Shown: in pieces, positions 11,201 to 26,200 of the stretch | How positions within the stretch are numbered: the stretch's first letter is position 1 | How the letters are laid out: the number at the start of each line of letters is the position of its first letter | NCBI GenBank assembly: GCA_964019055.1 | Contig: OZ025207.1 | Location: 19,700,901-19,764,900 of the forward strand | Source: Anthopleura xanthogrammica | Lineage: Eukaryota; Cnidaria; Anthozoa; Actiniaria; Actiniidae | DNA: 64,000 bases | Direction: 5' to 3' | The notes under the pieces: model-generated | Databases searched by the model: none | What the model saw: only the letters and a program-made list of their open reading frames with translations | Told to the model about the DNA's origin: nothing | Program-made: the position numbers and the translations under genes

Positions 11201-14200
11201 TTAAGCAGGTTCTATATTAGAATGATTCTACTAATTAATTATTAAAGCTGCTGACTGATTGGGTGATGGGTCAAAAGTGACAAGCGAGTGTGTACATGAT
11301 GTATCATCTTACCTTGACATATGCAGGTGCAACTGAAGACAGGTCCCAAATCACATTTGTATGGCCAACATTTTCTATGACTAAATCTGCCACTAAAATG
11401 GTCACCAAATATTAAATTTTGATGATGAGATTTTGTTACAAAAAGCCTTTCTATCAGGGTATGTTATAATGTGGCTGGGCATAACAAACAATGTACTGTT
11501 GGATTTATATTCAGTGNNNNNNNNNNNNNNNNNNNNNNNNNNNNNNNNNNNNNNNNNNNNNNNNNNNNNNNNNNNNNNNNNNNNNNNNNNNNNNNNNNNN
11601 NNNNNNNNNNNNNNNNNNNNNNNNNNNNNNNNNNNNNNNNNNNNNNNNNNNNNNNNNNNNNNNNNNNNNNNNNNNNNNNNNNNNNNNNNNNNNNNNNNNN
11701 NNNNNNNNNNNNNNNNGAGATATTTTTACGAAACAGCCTTAAATTTAAAGGAATGTTATGACATGGCTGACATGGCTGTGGCCAAACCAGATGTCCGCTG
11801 CACACACAAATCGACCAATCACAGCACACTTTGATTCTTAGCCAAGCAGCCCTAGCTCCAAATCTCTTCCCAATGCAAAAACACATGTTTTCAAAAATTT
11901 AGAGAGAAAAAAGTTGGAGTATACATGATGTATAAAAGATTAAATCAAATCTTTGCCATCAATCTCCTTGAATTCTGCTTGATATATGACTTTTAAGACT
12001 TGAGCAAGGGCCACTTGAATCATGATAAATCCTTTTTGCAATTAGTGTTTTGTACAGCTGGAACCATCAATGAACAATTACACATACAAAATTACTAGGT
12101 TTTAGTGTGCTACCATATTCCTTTTAGTCCCACAGCTTACCAGTCTCTTTTCCAGCTACAGTCTCTTCAAACATTATTTGTTTTGTTCTGACCACCAAGG
12201 GTGGAAGGTGGCTGGTCGGCAAGGCAGGGGTAAAGGGTGTGATTCCTTCTTTAGCCTCTAGAGGCAGGAGATTAAGTGCTCCAGGCTGGTAAGGGGAGTT
12301 CTCAAGTACAACTTCTTCTCTGATTTGGACACGGATAGATTTCTGAGTTCCATCACATTGAATGTAGACTGTGCCAGCCCAGGGCAGTTCTATTCCTGAG
12401 AAGGGTAGGGTGGGTCTTGGACTCATCACGACCATAACTTGACTCCTGAATTACAATATTTGTTGTTCATTGTTAGCAAGGGAAAATTTGTGATTGAGCT
12501 ATTACACTCCAAGGACATGAATGAAGCATACCCCCCAGACTGCATTATTTAGTTCATTATTTGGATTTTTCAATTCATTCTTTATTGTCAATCCTCCTAA
12601 CATCACGTTTTCTTGGTGCAAATTAAGACAATAAAAAATAATGAACTTCAATACAGAGTAAGATTACCCAATCAACAATAACCTCAACTACATTTCGATG
12701 AGCCGCTGTAAACTTATAAACACATTCCTTTGCTTTTGTGAGAGGTTTGTAACATTTGATTTCATTAATGGAAGATTGACCTGAATAATGAAGTCTAGGG
12801 GGCATCCTTTGAATATGTCCTTTGACTGTAAACTAAAGTTTCCACAATGGGTTCATGGTAGTTCAATCTAAGGTTCCTTAATACCTACCTTGATGGAATC
12901 TGTCCACGATCAGGTGTGATAGTAAGACAGTGAGCAGGCCAGATAAACTCAAACCTATAAAAAAGAAAATTATGAAAATTGTGATTATAGCAAGCAAGGA
13001 GAGGGGATACTAGGCTATCACAGGTTAACTCTACAGTATCAGGAATGCCCTGAATAAGGATACCCCATTCAAGCAGCTGAGCACCAATAGTCCCTTACGC
13101 AGTTTCCTGTTCCATCTCGAAGTTAGCCGTGCCTTTGCATAGAAGATACATGAGGTGACCTTGTAATGATAGAGACATGTGAATAATTATCCAAAGGTTA
13201 ATATTAAGTATTTTTCGTTTAAAAAAAGGTATCAATTGCAAGACCACTTCATGTCCTGTTTTGATGGAAAGGCACCACTACCTTTCAAGATGGCACAGGG
13301 AACTGTGAATATGACTATTGATTGCTGGTTCTTGACCATGGTCAATGAATCATAATGCTCAGCTGCTAGAATGGCCTATTCTGCACTAAACAACATTCAC
13401 TTACGTCAAAGGTCGTTCAGAGAAATTAATGATCTGCATTCTTCCAGTACCTTTCTCACCTACTATTAATAATAGTAAGAATAGATAAAAGATGTCAGGG
13501 ATCTGAAGATAGAGTACTAATGATTGAAAAGCAACTGAAACATAAGATGACCAGACGAGTGTTTATGATATAAAGTCAAGAACAGAGCAGCACCATTCTG
13601 AAAAGGTTTTCTCCTTTAATACAAGTTTCAAGTCTAAATTTAAATGCACTGGCGTACTCTAAAAGTGTAGCTTAGACCAGAACCGTAAGTTCTTTACCCT
13701 ATTTATAAATGAATCAAGGGCACTGCTAAAGAAATGTCAGTATGCTTACATGTTTTGTAGGCTGTTAGAACCAGGTATTCAGGAAGTACTGTCCAGGCTT
13801 CAGGGGTTTTAGTATCTACAGGTGTGAAATAGTAGAAAATGCATACTCAGACTACACCTCGAACAAAAAAATAATACAGCCAACTTCATAATGACTACCC
13901 ACCTACTGACTACAATACAAACAAACACCAAAAATACACACTACACAATTTAAAGAAAATTTCCATCATCATTTTTCTTTCTACTCTTTCACTGCATATC
14001 CTACCTTCAGGTTTTGGTGCCATAGCTATTTCCTTAGTCAACACAGAGGGTCCATTTTCAGAAGGGCCTTGCATTGGCACCAAATCTAGGGACCTGTTGG
14101 CTTCAGCCTTGTCAGGACCTGATGGACCTGATGGTGGGGACCCCACAAGCATTAGTAGGACCCTTGACACACAGCTCTGGAAGAAGTGGGTCCACTGTGG

Positions 14201-17200
14201 AACCTGGGGGTACACCATGTCTGTGGTAGCAAAAAGGTTAAAAGTCATTGCATTGGCTGGTATTTAGTAATGGTCATGACAAATACTTTTTGATGGGAAT
14301 CACATGGTTATAGTTGTTAATGAACGAAACCTGGGTCACCTTCAATGATCTTATCTTCATCTTGGAAGGCTGTGAGAAAGTTGATGTTCATAAGAGGACC
14401 ACTACACTTAGCTGCTGCATGTGGGAGGTCATTCCTCTGAACATATCTAAAAACACAGCAAAATAATTGAATGGGTGAATAACCTTAATTAGTAAACCTT
14501 TTAGTCCCAAATGAAAGTAAATGTTGGATAGACAATTTTTCAGATGCGAGTGGTTTTATGGGCCTTTATTGCAGGCGCAGATATGATCTCGAGGCATTTT
14601 TGGGCAGTGTAGATAGTGCATGTGATCTTGCCCGAAAATACCTCTTTCATGTCTGTGCTTGCAACAATTTTGAAAGTGCTCGCGCATCTCGAAACTGGTC
14701 TATTAACTATATAGTGTAGATATAAGTGTAGGTGAATGGCTCGCATTCCAAAGGGGCAAATGACATGCCCTGATATTGGAAAACATGTGTAGTCTATGGC
14801 AGATCAGACTGTAGTACCAAAATTTAAAGCATGGCATCCCTAATAAAGGGAAATTAAGTGAAGTTCCTAACCTCTTATACTGCTGTCTGATTCCTTCATC
14901 CCCATTATAGAATGCTAGTGTAGCTACAGTGCTTATCTCACTTTTACATTTGATAGCATCATTTTCAAGGGGCTGGTAAACCACAACTACTTGCTGTAGG
15001 AAAACAATTATTACATAAAGTAAGTAAAAGTAATCATTATTAATAATTTTCATAGACTGTATTTTGGTTATCATGTATTTTATGACCAGTGTTGAACAAC
15101 AGTGGGCTGACAGTCGGGCAACAGTCAACCCACGCCTGTCAGCTGGTCATAAAGTACATAAATACACTTTATTTCTCATGTTTTTACACTGTAGATTCTT
15201 CAAGACAAGGCATGGCTATGGTGTAAAGCCTACTGGCAATCAATTTTCCAACAGTTTGAGACAGTATGTTTTAGAATGATAGATGCCCAAAGAAGTTAAG
15301 GACAGAAATCCTGAAAGCCTGAAATATGGAAATGGGAATTCTTCATTTTATACATGGAACTGTAGTTCTCTATTTTGAGGACTTACTTTGGATGTTCTTT
15401 CTGGTAACACAAAATTATTTGGTGCAATATTAAGATGTGTAGCAGGATAAATGGTCTGAGATGTAACATCTAAAGACAAAGAAAAATATTGTTGCTATGA
15501 TTACTGTTCTCTAAATACAAGTCTAGGGGGGCCAATAACTTTCAATCCACTACAACTGGAAACATGGTCTCAAACCCCATATCAAACTCTATATTTAATA
15601 TATCACAACATTGTTACTTTAAATAAATTTTGATCCCAAAAGTTGCTAATGCTAGCATTAAAGCTAAGTTCCTCACTGACCTGAATAGCAGACAGCTTTC
15701 ACGAAGGCAGGTCTTGTTCCAGTGTTCTTGACAGTTAGCTTGATGACATTCTTCTTACCAAGGGACACCTGTGTAAAGTTAAAACATCATAAATCAAGGC
15801 CCAATAGACTTTTTCTGCCTGCTTGGGTGTGATGTTTTCCCGTTTCAGACCATGTGTCATTCCCTAGAGTATCATTTCTTTGTTTAATGGTTATACATGA
15901 GAAGACACATGAATATTGATACAACTCAAACAAAGAATCTAAATCTCAAGAGAATGACACATGGTCTGAAATGGGAAAACATTATGCCCAAGCTGAAAAG
16001 GATCAGGGCAATGGTGTACTTAAAGACCAGCTGACATGTGTTGGTCAACAATTGCCAGACTGTCAGCCATAAGTTGCCTGACTATCAGCCATAGGCTGTC
16101 TGACTATTGGCTGTACATTGGCTGAATATCGGCCAAGGTATAGAAACTCTGGCAGTGACCATCCTCAACGTTAAACAATTTTCATGTTTGTATACAAATC
16201 AGCCAATACACATGCCAAAATGCATTACTGCGGGAAAACAAAATGAGCATGACTATTGCTTAATAACTGATTGATTACCTCTCCTAAGTTGGCTATGTAT
16301 CCTTCACTCAGCTTCCTGGTGTCAACAATAACTAGTTCACTTGATCCTCCACAACCAAACAGTGGCACCTGCAACAACAATTATAACATATTTGTCTAGT
16401 ATGAGAAACTACAGTATAAAGAGAACATTAGATCAAGATAGAAATAAATAAATAATTTTTGTTTATAGAGGATAGTTATTAAACTGATAAACTTGTGGTC
16501 CTTTTTTTACTTCTGTAGTCGATTAGGGATGGGACTGCCATTAATGTCGTCATCTGAACCACCTGAAGGTCTAACCATTTGTAGATGTAATTGCAAAGGC
16601 AGCACCTTCTCCTCAGTTTTCCTAAGACCCTGAGTGTTGGTCCAGTCAAGACTTGAACTGGAACCTCCCACACCACAGACTGACACTCTTACCAACTGAG
16701 CTAACCAAGCGCAAGTTGAAGCAAGAAGCCAACTAACCAAAAGCAAATTAAAGCAGAACAGAGTATTGCAAAGCAGAGCAGTCTTACCTTTGATTTGGTT
16801 CCTCCAGAGAGTGCTCTGATAACAAGAGCACTGGAAATTAAACCATGGGTTGAAGGAGCAAATAAAATGTGAACTGGTAGCTCTTCCTGCAATAATTTGA
16901 AACAAACATTTGGAATGAGTATAAGCTTAATATATTTCATCATCATCCTTAATGCCTATGTGCTGTGTACTGTAGGGCCAACACTATGGACTTAGTTGTC
17001 CTTTGTGTTAGTTTCTTTAGCAATATTTACTGTGGTGGGGTTGCTAGCCCCACACACATTTCGAGAGCCCTGTTTAGCTCAATTTAGTTTGTTCAGTTTT
17101 AGGGAGTGAGGGAACCCAGAGAAAAACCCTTGAATAAAGTGCGAGACCAAACAAACTCTACTTACATGTGATACCAAATCTGGAAATCAAAAACCCAAGA

Positions 17201-20200
17201 CCCCAGTGATGAGAGGTGAGTGTACTACTGCTACACCACCCTTTATTCCCAATTTGGAAGGGGGTAACATCAAACTCTAAACAATCAGGAGGGTGACATA
17301 CCTGAGGTGCTAGACTAACAATAGATGCTAGAGACTTTTCATCAACTTTACCAAATGTATTCTGAAGCTGAAATTTTGAATCATATGTTTTAGATTGCTG
17401 TATCAAAAATATAAAGCTGTAATTGTCAAAATGTGACTCAAGTACATATTCATACATTGAGCAGCTAAATGCAAAACCATGATGAAATGGCTGATAAATT
17501 TGCCAAAACAAAATACTATCTAACAGCTGACAGTTGGCTGATTAAGGTATCAGGGTACCCCTAGCGACCGGTGTTTGTTTAACTCAATATAATGCTAAAC
17601 CATTTCATTAAACCCCCAATAAAGTATACATTTTCTGAAAACTGAATAAATGTAGAAGCTGTTCATTTCTTTAATTTTGTAAAATGAATTTATCCTTTTG
17701 AGTTAGAGCGAATTATCCAAATTTTCACATGGGTCACTTCACGGAGTTCGATGACAGCCGGTATATATCTGAAAACAATGCTTATTATCTTTCTGAGATC
17801 CCGAGATATCACTTGTCAAAAGTGTGTCTCCGATTTTTGATTAATTGCCCCGTTGCGTTTTTATACGCGCCTAAAATTGTAACACTGCTAAATTAGGTGT
17901 ATCCGATATAAAATCTACATTAACTTTAATAGAAAACAAGATATCAAAAATCGGAGACACACTTTTGAAGAAAAACTATCTGACATAACTTTCGCAAAAT
18001 TTCAGGTAAGTCGGTCAAATTCCCTTTGACAACGAACTAAAAACGTAATCGTAACTAAACGCAAATTCACTTTCGAGAAAAACGCAAAATTGTTTTTGAA
18101 GCTCAGAAGTGCCTTTGTTGACACAAGGGGATTAAGATACCACAAGATGTTGCCCGATGACAGATGAAGTAACGAGAAACCAAGATCGTATTACTTTATT
18201 ATTGTTGTTTTGAGTGGAAAGGTCCGGCAAATTCTTAGTTGTTTAGTAATAATTTTTGAGGAATTAATCGATATTATCCAAGTTAGACGTTTTGATTTGC
18301 TAATGGTCTTGTTTTCATACGCCTAAGTATGGAGAAAAGCGAGGAAGCGACAAGAAAACAAAACCAATGTCTACAAGCGCCTTAAATCAAAATACAATGG
18401 TTTATAGAGACGTGACAACAAATCGTTGACAAGTGATGTCAGCAGCAAATTGAAGATTATTGAAGCAAAAAAATCGTTTTTCGTTTATTACTTGTTATTA
18501 AAAATCGCCATTGGAAATATATTTTTGGAAAATAATAGCTTATTGTGTATTCTCTCGAAAAATGTAAAAACCCAAAAATCGACCTTTTGGAGCAGTTTTG
18601 GGGTACCCTGATACCTTAACCACTGTTAATGGCTGATAGTTTGGTGACAAATGGCCATTAATCAGCCAACAGTTGGTTGACAAATAATGCCATTAAACAG
18701 CTTTTTAACAGTTGAGAAATGGCTAATTTAAAATAAATGTGTAATACTGTAAACAAGTAATTCCATGATCACATGAACATTGGTTAACAGGGTATCATCT
18801 GGGGCACTGTTCTTGCTTATTACCCATTTTACATTTAGTCATGATAGTTACATACCTGAAAGTCTGAGTGCTGTCCCTGTATTGAAAGCTGTAGTTTTAG
18901 TTTCTTGGATGGCATCTGTGCATTGTGTTTAAGTACTACTTTTTGTTGACTAAAAAAACGAAAAATTATTTTGCACAATCAGAATAAATTTATTGGCCAA
19001 AGTTAAAAAACAATAAATTCTTTTTTTTCATAGATCTAGTGTCTAAGTATGCAAGAACAAACTAGTCTGTTACTTACACTGCTTTCCCAATGGCAACTCC
19101 ACCCCAACACACAACAGGTTTGTTACACAGTAGAACAGGGCTTGAAAAATAATAATAACAATAAAGAACATTAAAAATCTTTGAGTTGTAGTCAGGTTTC
19201 ATTTTATATATTACAAATTGCTGTTGTCTCTGACTTTTTAATGTAATTTGTTGAAGTTTCAGTTGTTTTCAACAGCCTTCATCAGATAGTAAAGAGAGAA
19301 ATAAAGTACAAGTGATTAAAAAATCACATGCATGTTAAGTGACAGTTGTTTGTTGGAGTGATAAACGTTTGGAATGCCAAGAACATGTACATTCCTTGTT
19401 AAAACCGTTTGAACAGCAATGACTTCAACCGCAGCTGTGGAGCATGTTTTAGACAATCAGAGTCTGAGACTAAGCTATTATAATAGTAAAGTAAGTTCAG
19501 TTGCTTTTTGACAGAGAATTGCCTAATGGGTTCATGTATAGTCTTGGTACCTTTCTTGTTTTGAAAGAGTCTTCTTTTCAGATGTTGCCATTCCTCTGAG
19601 GAGTACATCATACTCTGGACCATCAGGAAGGACACTCATCACAAGAGTACTGAAGGAACAATGAAACAAATTTAAAAAAAATTATCTTTGTGATAGTGGC
19701 ACTTTAACAAGGTAAGTGAACCAGCGCCATCCACAAGTGAACAGCAATCATTATCATTATTACTATCATCATCACCATCATGTTTTTCTATGCCCCAAAA
19801 TCAACCTAAAAAGAGGGGTGACCCAAAATGGAAAACTAAGTTAAAAAAACTAGTGTTATTACCTGTCAATCACAGAGTCTGGTTTGGTTGGTTTGAACTG
19901 TACAGTTACTTCCACCTCCTAAAATACAGCAAAAATTAAAGAACAATAAATTATGGTAAAAAAATGCAAATATTAAAAGTAGCCTAAAAAGACAAAAATC
20001 TATTGACAGTAAGTTGTCAGAATAACTTTAGTACATTGTGAGTAAGTTGTGGTGGGTTGTTAGTGGCTTATGGGTGCATTGTCAGTATGATGTCAGTAGG
20101 TTGTGGGTAGATTGTGGTGGGTTGATATATTTTATAGGCATGGTGTCAGTAGGTTGTTTTTTTAGGGGCATCAATAGGTTGACAGCAGAATGTTGTCTGA

Positions 20201-23200
20201 CAAATAAACTGACAACAAATTCATGGTTGTAGTCTAACTTTTTAACCTAGTAAACTATAATTGCTTTGCTTTTGTTACCTGCTGGGGTCTGAGTACTGTT
20301 CTGCTCGGAGTCACAGTAAAATATTCAACATCTTTAAGGATTTTTAGGTCCACTTGAATGCTGATATTGCCAGCATTCCTTACAGGGAAGCCTCTACTAA
20401 TCCTCTGCCCAGCTACACCAGACAATGTCAGAGCCTGGAAAAAAATAGATTTGAAATAGGACTGACTTGTAAATCCTTATTGGAGTGGAAGTTGTGATAT
20501 AGATGGTGATCATTAAAAATAGTTCACTGTTGTAACCATTCCTAACAGAAAGGTGATTGCAGTGTTGATAATATCTTTACAAATGCATCTAAAGAATGAC
20601 TTGCATAATTATTTACTACTAACAGAGGATTTCCTGACATTCCTAAGGAAATGCAAGTGGCACAATTTGTTAGCTATACCTGTGATTCAAATGGTTGCCA
20701 CACATTTGCAGTAGATCTACACTTTCGAAAAAACACCAGTTAGGAAACATTATTATTAACTGTGATTTATCTGTTCCTAACCTGTAAACTTTTGGGAGTG
20801 TGCAATCTTGCTACACCAACAGTGGCCTTGAGAAGAACACTTCCAATTATAGGACCTATTGTTACAAGAAAAAAGGTTAGTAACCAGGTATAGAAGAATT
20901 TATCAAACCACACATAGAAGGTAATTAGAAATAACTTTAAACATTTTAAAATTAGGTTCTTTATACAGTATGTGCCTGGGTATGTGCAAATGTGATGTGG
21001 TTTGGAATTTTCTACTGCTTTGAATTTCCCAGGGTATTTTTTTGTGAGCATTTTAAATCTAATTTCTTTCACTTTGATCCTTTACGACTAACATAAACTG
21101 AAGTACTTGAACTTGAGCTCTTTTTAAATTTAATCAGTGCCATTTTTACAAGATAATAAACAAAATGTCACAATGTAATGTGTTGTAACAAACCTTCATC
21201 ACAGTCCATTTCAATATCTACTCTAGCAGTGAACTCATCTGGAAGACCAAGAGATCCGAAACCTAAAACAAAGGCAAAAGTATAGTATAGAATTTTTTGT
21301 CCCCTATAACCCAGACTCTCCTGACTGTAAAAAGGTGAACTGGTAGTAAAGGTGGCAGTGTTCAGGGACAGATCCAGAAATTTGCAAGTGGGGTGCCCCT
21401 TATGAAAAAAGTGACAACACCTCCCTGGATCTGCCCCACATGTTGGTGGCATTTTATTTTCACTTATTACAGGAAACTCAGAAAAAATGTTATTTCCATA
21501 CCAGAATCTGTTTTCTGAGGTGCTTGAAAGAGAATCCAAATGACATGAGGGTCTATTGAACTATTCTGTAAATTGACAACAATGAAACAATTAACTTAAA
21601 GTTGGAATCAAGTGAACATGAAACTCTTTTTCAACAAGGGAGAAACAACGAAACCAAAAGGTCATGTTCACACAACAGTGTGTGCTATTGATGTTGTAGA
21701 TGTCTCTGTCCTGGTTGTCCCCAACTCAATTTTATCTGTCCTTGAACTATACTACATTGTAGGTGTAATTGATCCTGTCCCTAACTGTCCCTGACCCTGC
21801 CCAGCCTTTCCTGTTGTCCATGAAACTGTCAACCTTCCCACTCTGTCCCAGTGTTGTTCCAGTTATCCCCTTTACCTGTCTTAGCTGACCAGGAGCTGTC
21901 TTATTTGTCCATGACACTTCCTGTGTTGTTATATGCTTATCCCTGTCACAGTGGTCCTAGTTCAGTTGTTTATTCACTTATACCCTTCATTTCATCCCAG
22001 TGACCATATTGAGCCACCCTAATCATTTTTTTTGTTCTTTTCTGTGCTATCCCTATCCCTAATACTATCCCTACCCCCTACCCTTGCCGTGCTTTAGTTG
22101 TCCCAAGTACCCTAGCTGTCAAGGCCCACAGTTGAGTTAAAAACTCAATCCAAGTTTTTATACTAACCACTGTTTGAGTTCCACTCAAGACAACTTTATG
22201 TATAGACAAAATGCCTTTGTTGACAGCAACTTTAGAAGGTGGAGTAGAAGAGGAGCTTTTCTTGGGCGATGAATCAGCATTAACAAACGAGAAACAATGA
22301 AGTGAGGTGGCATTCTGTTGAGAAACGATTAAAGACAACAGTTATTACATACTAAGTTAGATAGCCTCGATTCTTGGGGTGCATGATAAGCCAAAGAGCT
22401 GTCATGTTCGTTGATGATAAGAAAGCCCTCCTCATTAGCTTCTCTTGTTAGTTCAACTAACATGGCGGCTGTTTCATTGTTATTTATATCTCAAGGGATT
22501 TTGAGTCATGTGGTTGCATGTACCCCAAGAATAATAGTCTACATGGACATATATGCTTTGTAGTTATCAGTTGGTGTTCTTTAAACAGCTAGGCCTGGTA
22601 GTCTAGGTGGGCTGGAATGACGTTTATTATTTATTGCCAATTTAGTATAAAATCAAGCATACATGACAAAACAAAAATATGTTACAAAGTCCCCCACTAG
22701 GTTTATTTACTAAGCCCAACCCAGTAAAATAAAATCTTTTTGCTCTGGTATGCTTATAATGATATTATATCAATTGACTCTTATATCTGCCTCTCCTTAA
22801 CATATGCTGATGAGGAGTCTAGAAAGTTTTCTGGTATGTACTTACAGGTGTTATAGTGAGTCTTATGGGAATAGCTGCCTTCCCTTTGTTGATGAGTCGA
22901 AGTGGTCTGGAATGCTTACTGTTAGCAACCATCTCACCAAAGTCCACAACCTGGCTGTCTTCTGATAGAATCTAAAAAAAAAGTATTTTAGGAATCTAAA
23001 GTTAAGATACTATAGTCTCTATGGAGTTTTCCTGTGAAATCCTGCCCACCTCTCATATAAATAAGCTAATCAATAGACATCTTTACTTTGGGCATAATGT
23101 TTTCCCATTTTACACCATGTGTCATTCCCTACAGTATCATTTCTTTGTTTAACAGTTGCATGTTGCTACTGAGAAGACACATGAATATGGATACAACTCA

Positions 23201-26200
23201 GATAAAGAATCTTATTCTCAAGAGAATGACACATGATCTGAGATGGGAAAACATTACACCCAATCTAAAGAAGTCTATTGGAAGTCTAAATAACAAATGA
23301 CAAATCAGTATGTTTTCTTTTGGATAAGTACCTCAATATCAGGTTGCTCAGCCACTGCCTCAAGAGCAACAAGGCTTGGCAAAGTCTCAGTACATTGCTG
23401 ACCATCAGAAGCCACAGGAGAAGAAGTAACATGCAATTGTGCTGTGTGTAGGCCTGCTAGACGAGGCTTGAATATAACCTGAAAATGAGGAATAGCTATT
23501 ACTTTTGAAAACTGCTTGTCTCTCACCAATGTGGTCCAAGGCGATCAACTCAGCTGGTATATATGTGAGTTGAGTTTGTTTGATGTGTTACATTTCTCTC
23601 CCTTGCCACAAGGGTTTTTCTCTTGGTTCTCGAGTTTTCCTCCCTCAGGATGTTGAGTGTTGTAATTATATAGAATGCATTGGTAGTGCATGGAGAGTAA
23701 TGGTTGTAAAATACACATAAGTTTTTTTATACTGGTATATCAGGTTTGTCGCTAGGACCTCGGGAGGGGGTTCTTTTTTCTACCAATCTCAGTTATTGCA
23801 TTATGCAACTTTTCTCACAGAAATTTGCGATTAGAAGGGGTAAGGAAGCAGGAGGAGGGGTTTGTTTGAATCCTCAAACCACACCTAGCAATGGGCCTAT
23901 ATATTAACTTATCATGATTTGTCAAAGATGATTTTCTTCTTACAAATTTTATCACTAGTCTTATTTTTTTATTATTCAATTACAAATATTAAGGCTTTCT
24001 TACCTCAATTGGAATTGTTGTGTGAGGGTTAATAATGAGTCTTGAAGGCACAAAGAATGGATTATCTACAGAGTTAGTGACCTGAGCACCATTTACAGTA
24101 CAGTAAACAACCCTGACCATACAGTAGATCCATTTACTACTGGAGTTATGCAGAGTCAGTAAGCTGCGTGTCTGAATGCTGACAGGGCATACAGGAGGTA
24201 ATTTGACCTCTCCTGGGATCACTATAGGAGTAAGAGAGTTTGTAGTTCGGTTTGGTGCACTTGATGGCTGGGAATCAGTCCTTCCTTGAAATGCCAATGG
24301 CTGCCCAACCTGCAGCAGTCCTGCAGGAGCTGTCTGTAAATGTTGCTGTCCCTGCTCTGTTATATGAGGGATACCACCTTGGCCCTGCCAAGAGAATGCT
24401 TGTGTATTTGTTGCAAGTATTGGAGCAATGCCAGCTGATACAGTATTTAGATGCAATGCTTGTTGGTTATTGCTATAAATACTATAAGGAGCAGCTTGAT
24501 GAGTTTGATGTCCTACTGAAATTGGACCTGGTCCCAAAAATCCAGGGGCAGTGTAACCATCAGGTGGGTAAATACTACTAGGGAACTGTCTAATGGCTTG
24601 ATTAGGGACCTGTCCTAGCATTGTATTAAGAGGATTTGCTGTAGGTTGTGGAAATGCTGGATAATGCATAGGAAATGTCCCACTCAGAGGACCATTATTA
24701 GTTGGCAAGTAACTTCCGGGCTGAAGCCCAAATCCTTGAGGACCAGGATACCCTAAGGTTCCAGTCTGCCCTGGAAACTGTGATGATGGTATTGCTACAG
24801 GAGATATTCCAGGAAGAGCCTGTGCTTGTACATTGGGTGGTGGTACTCCTATTGTAATAGGTCTCATGTAGTTTCCAGTCTCACTAGTCATGGAAAGAAC
24901 AGGTGCATATGATGAACCAGCATTGGTATAAGCGCTTCTCACCACCTCAGCTTTTTTGTACGGTGAATCTACCCCAGTTTTTGGCCATGAGTGCCTACTT
25001 TGACTTTCTGTATAGGGAGACTTGGAATAAACAGCACTGTCAAATGATCTTTCTAATTTGTTAGGGCTGTATTTCTCTGGAGACTCTACTAAGGTCATAT
25101 CTTCTGAGCCTACAGAGGTTGTGGTCATTGAAGCGACAGGTTGAAAATCAGCTGATGATATTCTGGTCATATCCTTGTCTGGAGACAAAGATTCATCAAT
25201 TCTCTTTTCAATCTTGTTTGCCCTGCTCTTTAGAGGGTCTACCACATGACCACTTGTTCCATTCTTATCTTTTACAGTATAAGTTTTTCCAAAGAATGGA
25301 TCAAAGTGATTGCCACTGAATGGATCTGGGGGAGGGGAGAGTGGGGAATCTTTCGCAGGGGACATCATGGTACTGTTTTCAATGACTGAAACATTGTCAG
25401 GGCTGTCATGAACAAAAACACTAGAGTTGATCGAATAACTAGAAACCACATCTTGCGGAGGAGACCTCATTGAATCTAACAAGGTACTGCACTGTACATC
25501 AGCAGGTGATGATACAAGCCCTTGGGTTGTTTCGCTTATTGATGTAATACTTGTAGGTGATGTGGCAACGTTATGAGGACTGCTTGATGCAATGGGCTTG
25601 ATTGTTTTGAGTTCTGGACTTTGATTTATTGATTCCATTTCCTTAGGAGAATCTGTTTGGTCATGTTTGGTGCCATCAATATCTTTTTCAGGGAACTCTT
25701 GCTGAGTATCTTTAGACATGCTGTGATGGCCTCTACTTTTAGCTTCTGAAGCAGCATTCAATAACTGTTCAATATGTTCAGGTGATATGTTTATAGCTTT
25801 AGCAATAAAGTCTGCCAGTTCATGTTGATTGAGAGAAGCAAAGCTTCCTGATGTCAGAATACTTGACATACTGGACACTGTGTTCTTGGCAGCACTAACC
25901 TCACTCATATCACTTGTACTAGAGGTTATTTGCTCCTTTGCTTTTTGTTGTTGTTTGTTAACTATTTGTCTTGGTTGTGAGCTTGCAGAACCTATCAAAG
26001 AAGAAGAACATTTATATTCAATATTCCCCTTCACAGTTCCCTGCACCATCTTGAAAGGTAGCTGTGCCTTTGTGTGGAAGCGAGACATGAGGTGACCTTG
26101 CAGTGATGGAGACCTTTTTAACATCTTATTGACAATTATTCACATGACTCTATCATGTCTTGCTTCAATGCAAAGGCTCAGCTACCTTTCAAGGTGGCAC

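Larger units (their letters stand above)
8250..23478 (-). other. CEP192: CEP192 exons 21-49: tandem ASH/MSP-like domains
   Basis: Exons in coding order: 23332-23478, 22846-22971, 22168-22314, 21502-21565, 21194-21262, 20782-20855, 20279-20434, 19863-19918, 19551-19649, 19078-19140, 18856-18949, 17302-17367, 16788-16886, 16279-16368, 15681-15768, 15387-15469, 14872-14993, 14331-14446, 14005-14220, 13750-13815, 13405-13459, 12889-12954, 12141-12445, 11313-11392, 10873-10968, 10607-10666, 9824-10014, 8908-9043, 8250-8450. The encoded region is a run of beta-sandwich modules with the repeated pattern of a DFG or FP entry strand, an N-x-G or N-x-S turn and a closing F-x-P strand. They are expected to mediate centriolar and pericentriolar assembly. 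The only assembly gap (11517-11716) falls in the intron between 12141 and 11392 and removes no coding sequence. Confidence 0.9.

Noticed and set aside
11433..11886. ORFs across 11433-11886
   Set aside because: Most of their length is the 200-N gap.
16636..16712. Functional tRNA gene on the minus strand
   Set aside because: A and B boxes are good but the acceptor stem does not pair and the T stem has a mismatch, so a tRNA-derived repeat is more likely.
23989..26124. 711-codon ORF starting at an ATG on the minus strand, as a separate gene
   Set aside because: Its first 40 or so codons come from a MITE and intron. The real coding part is CEP192 exon 20 (24004-25991), in phase with its neighbours.
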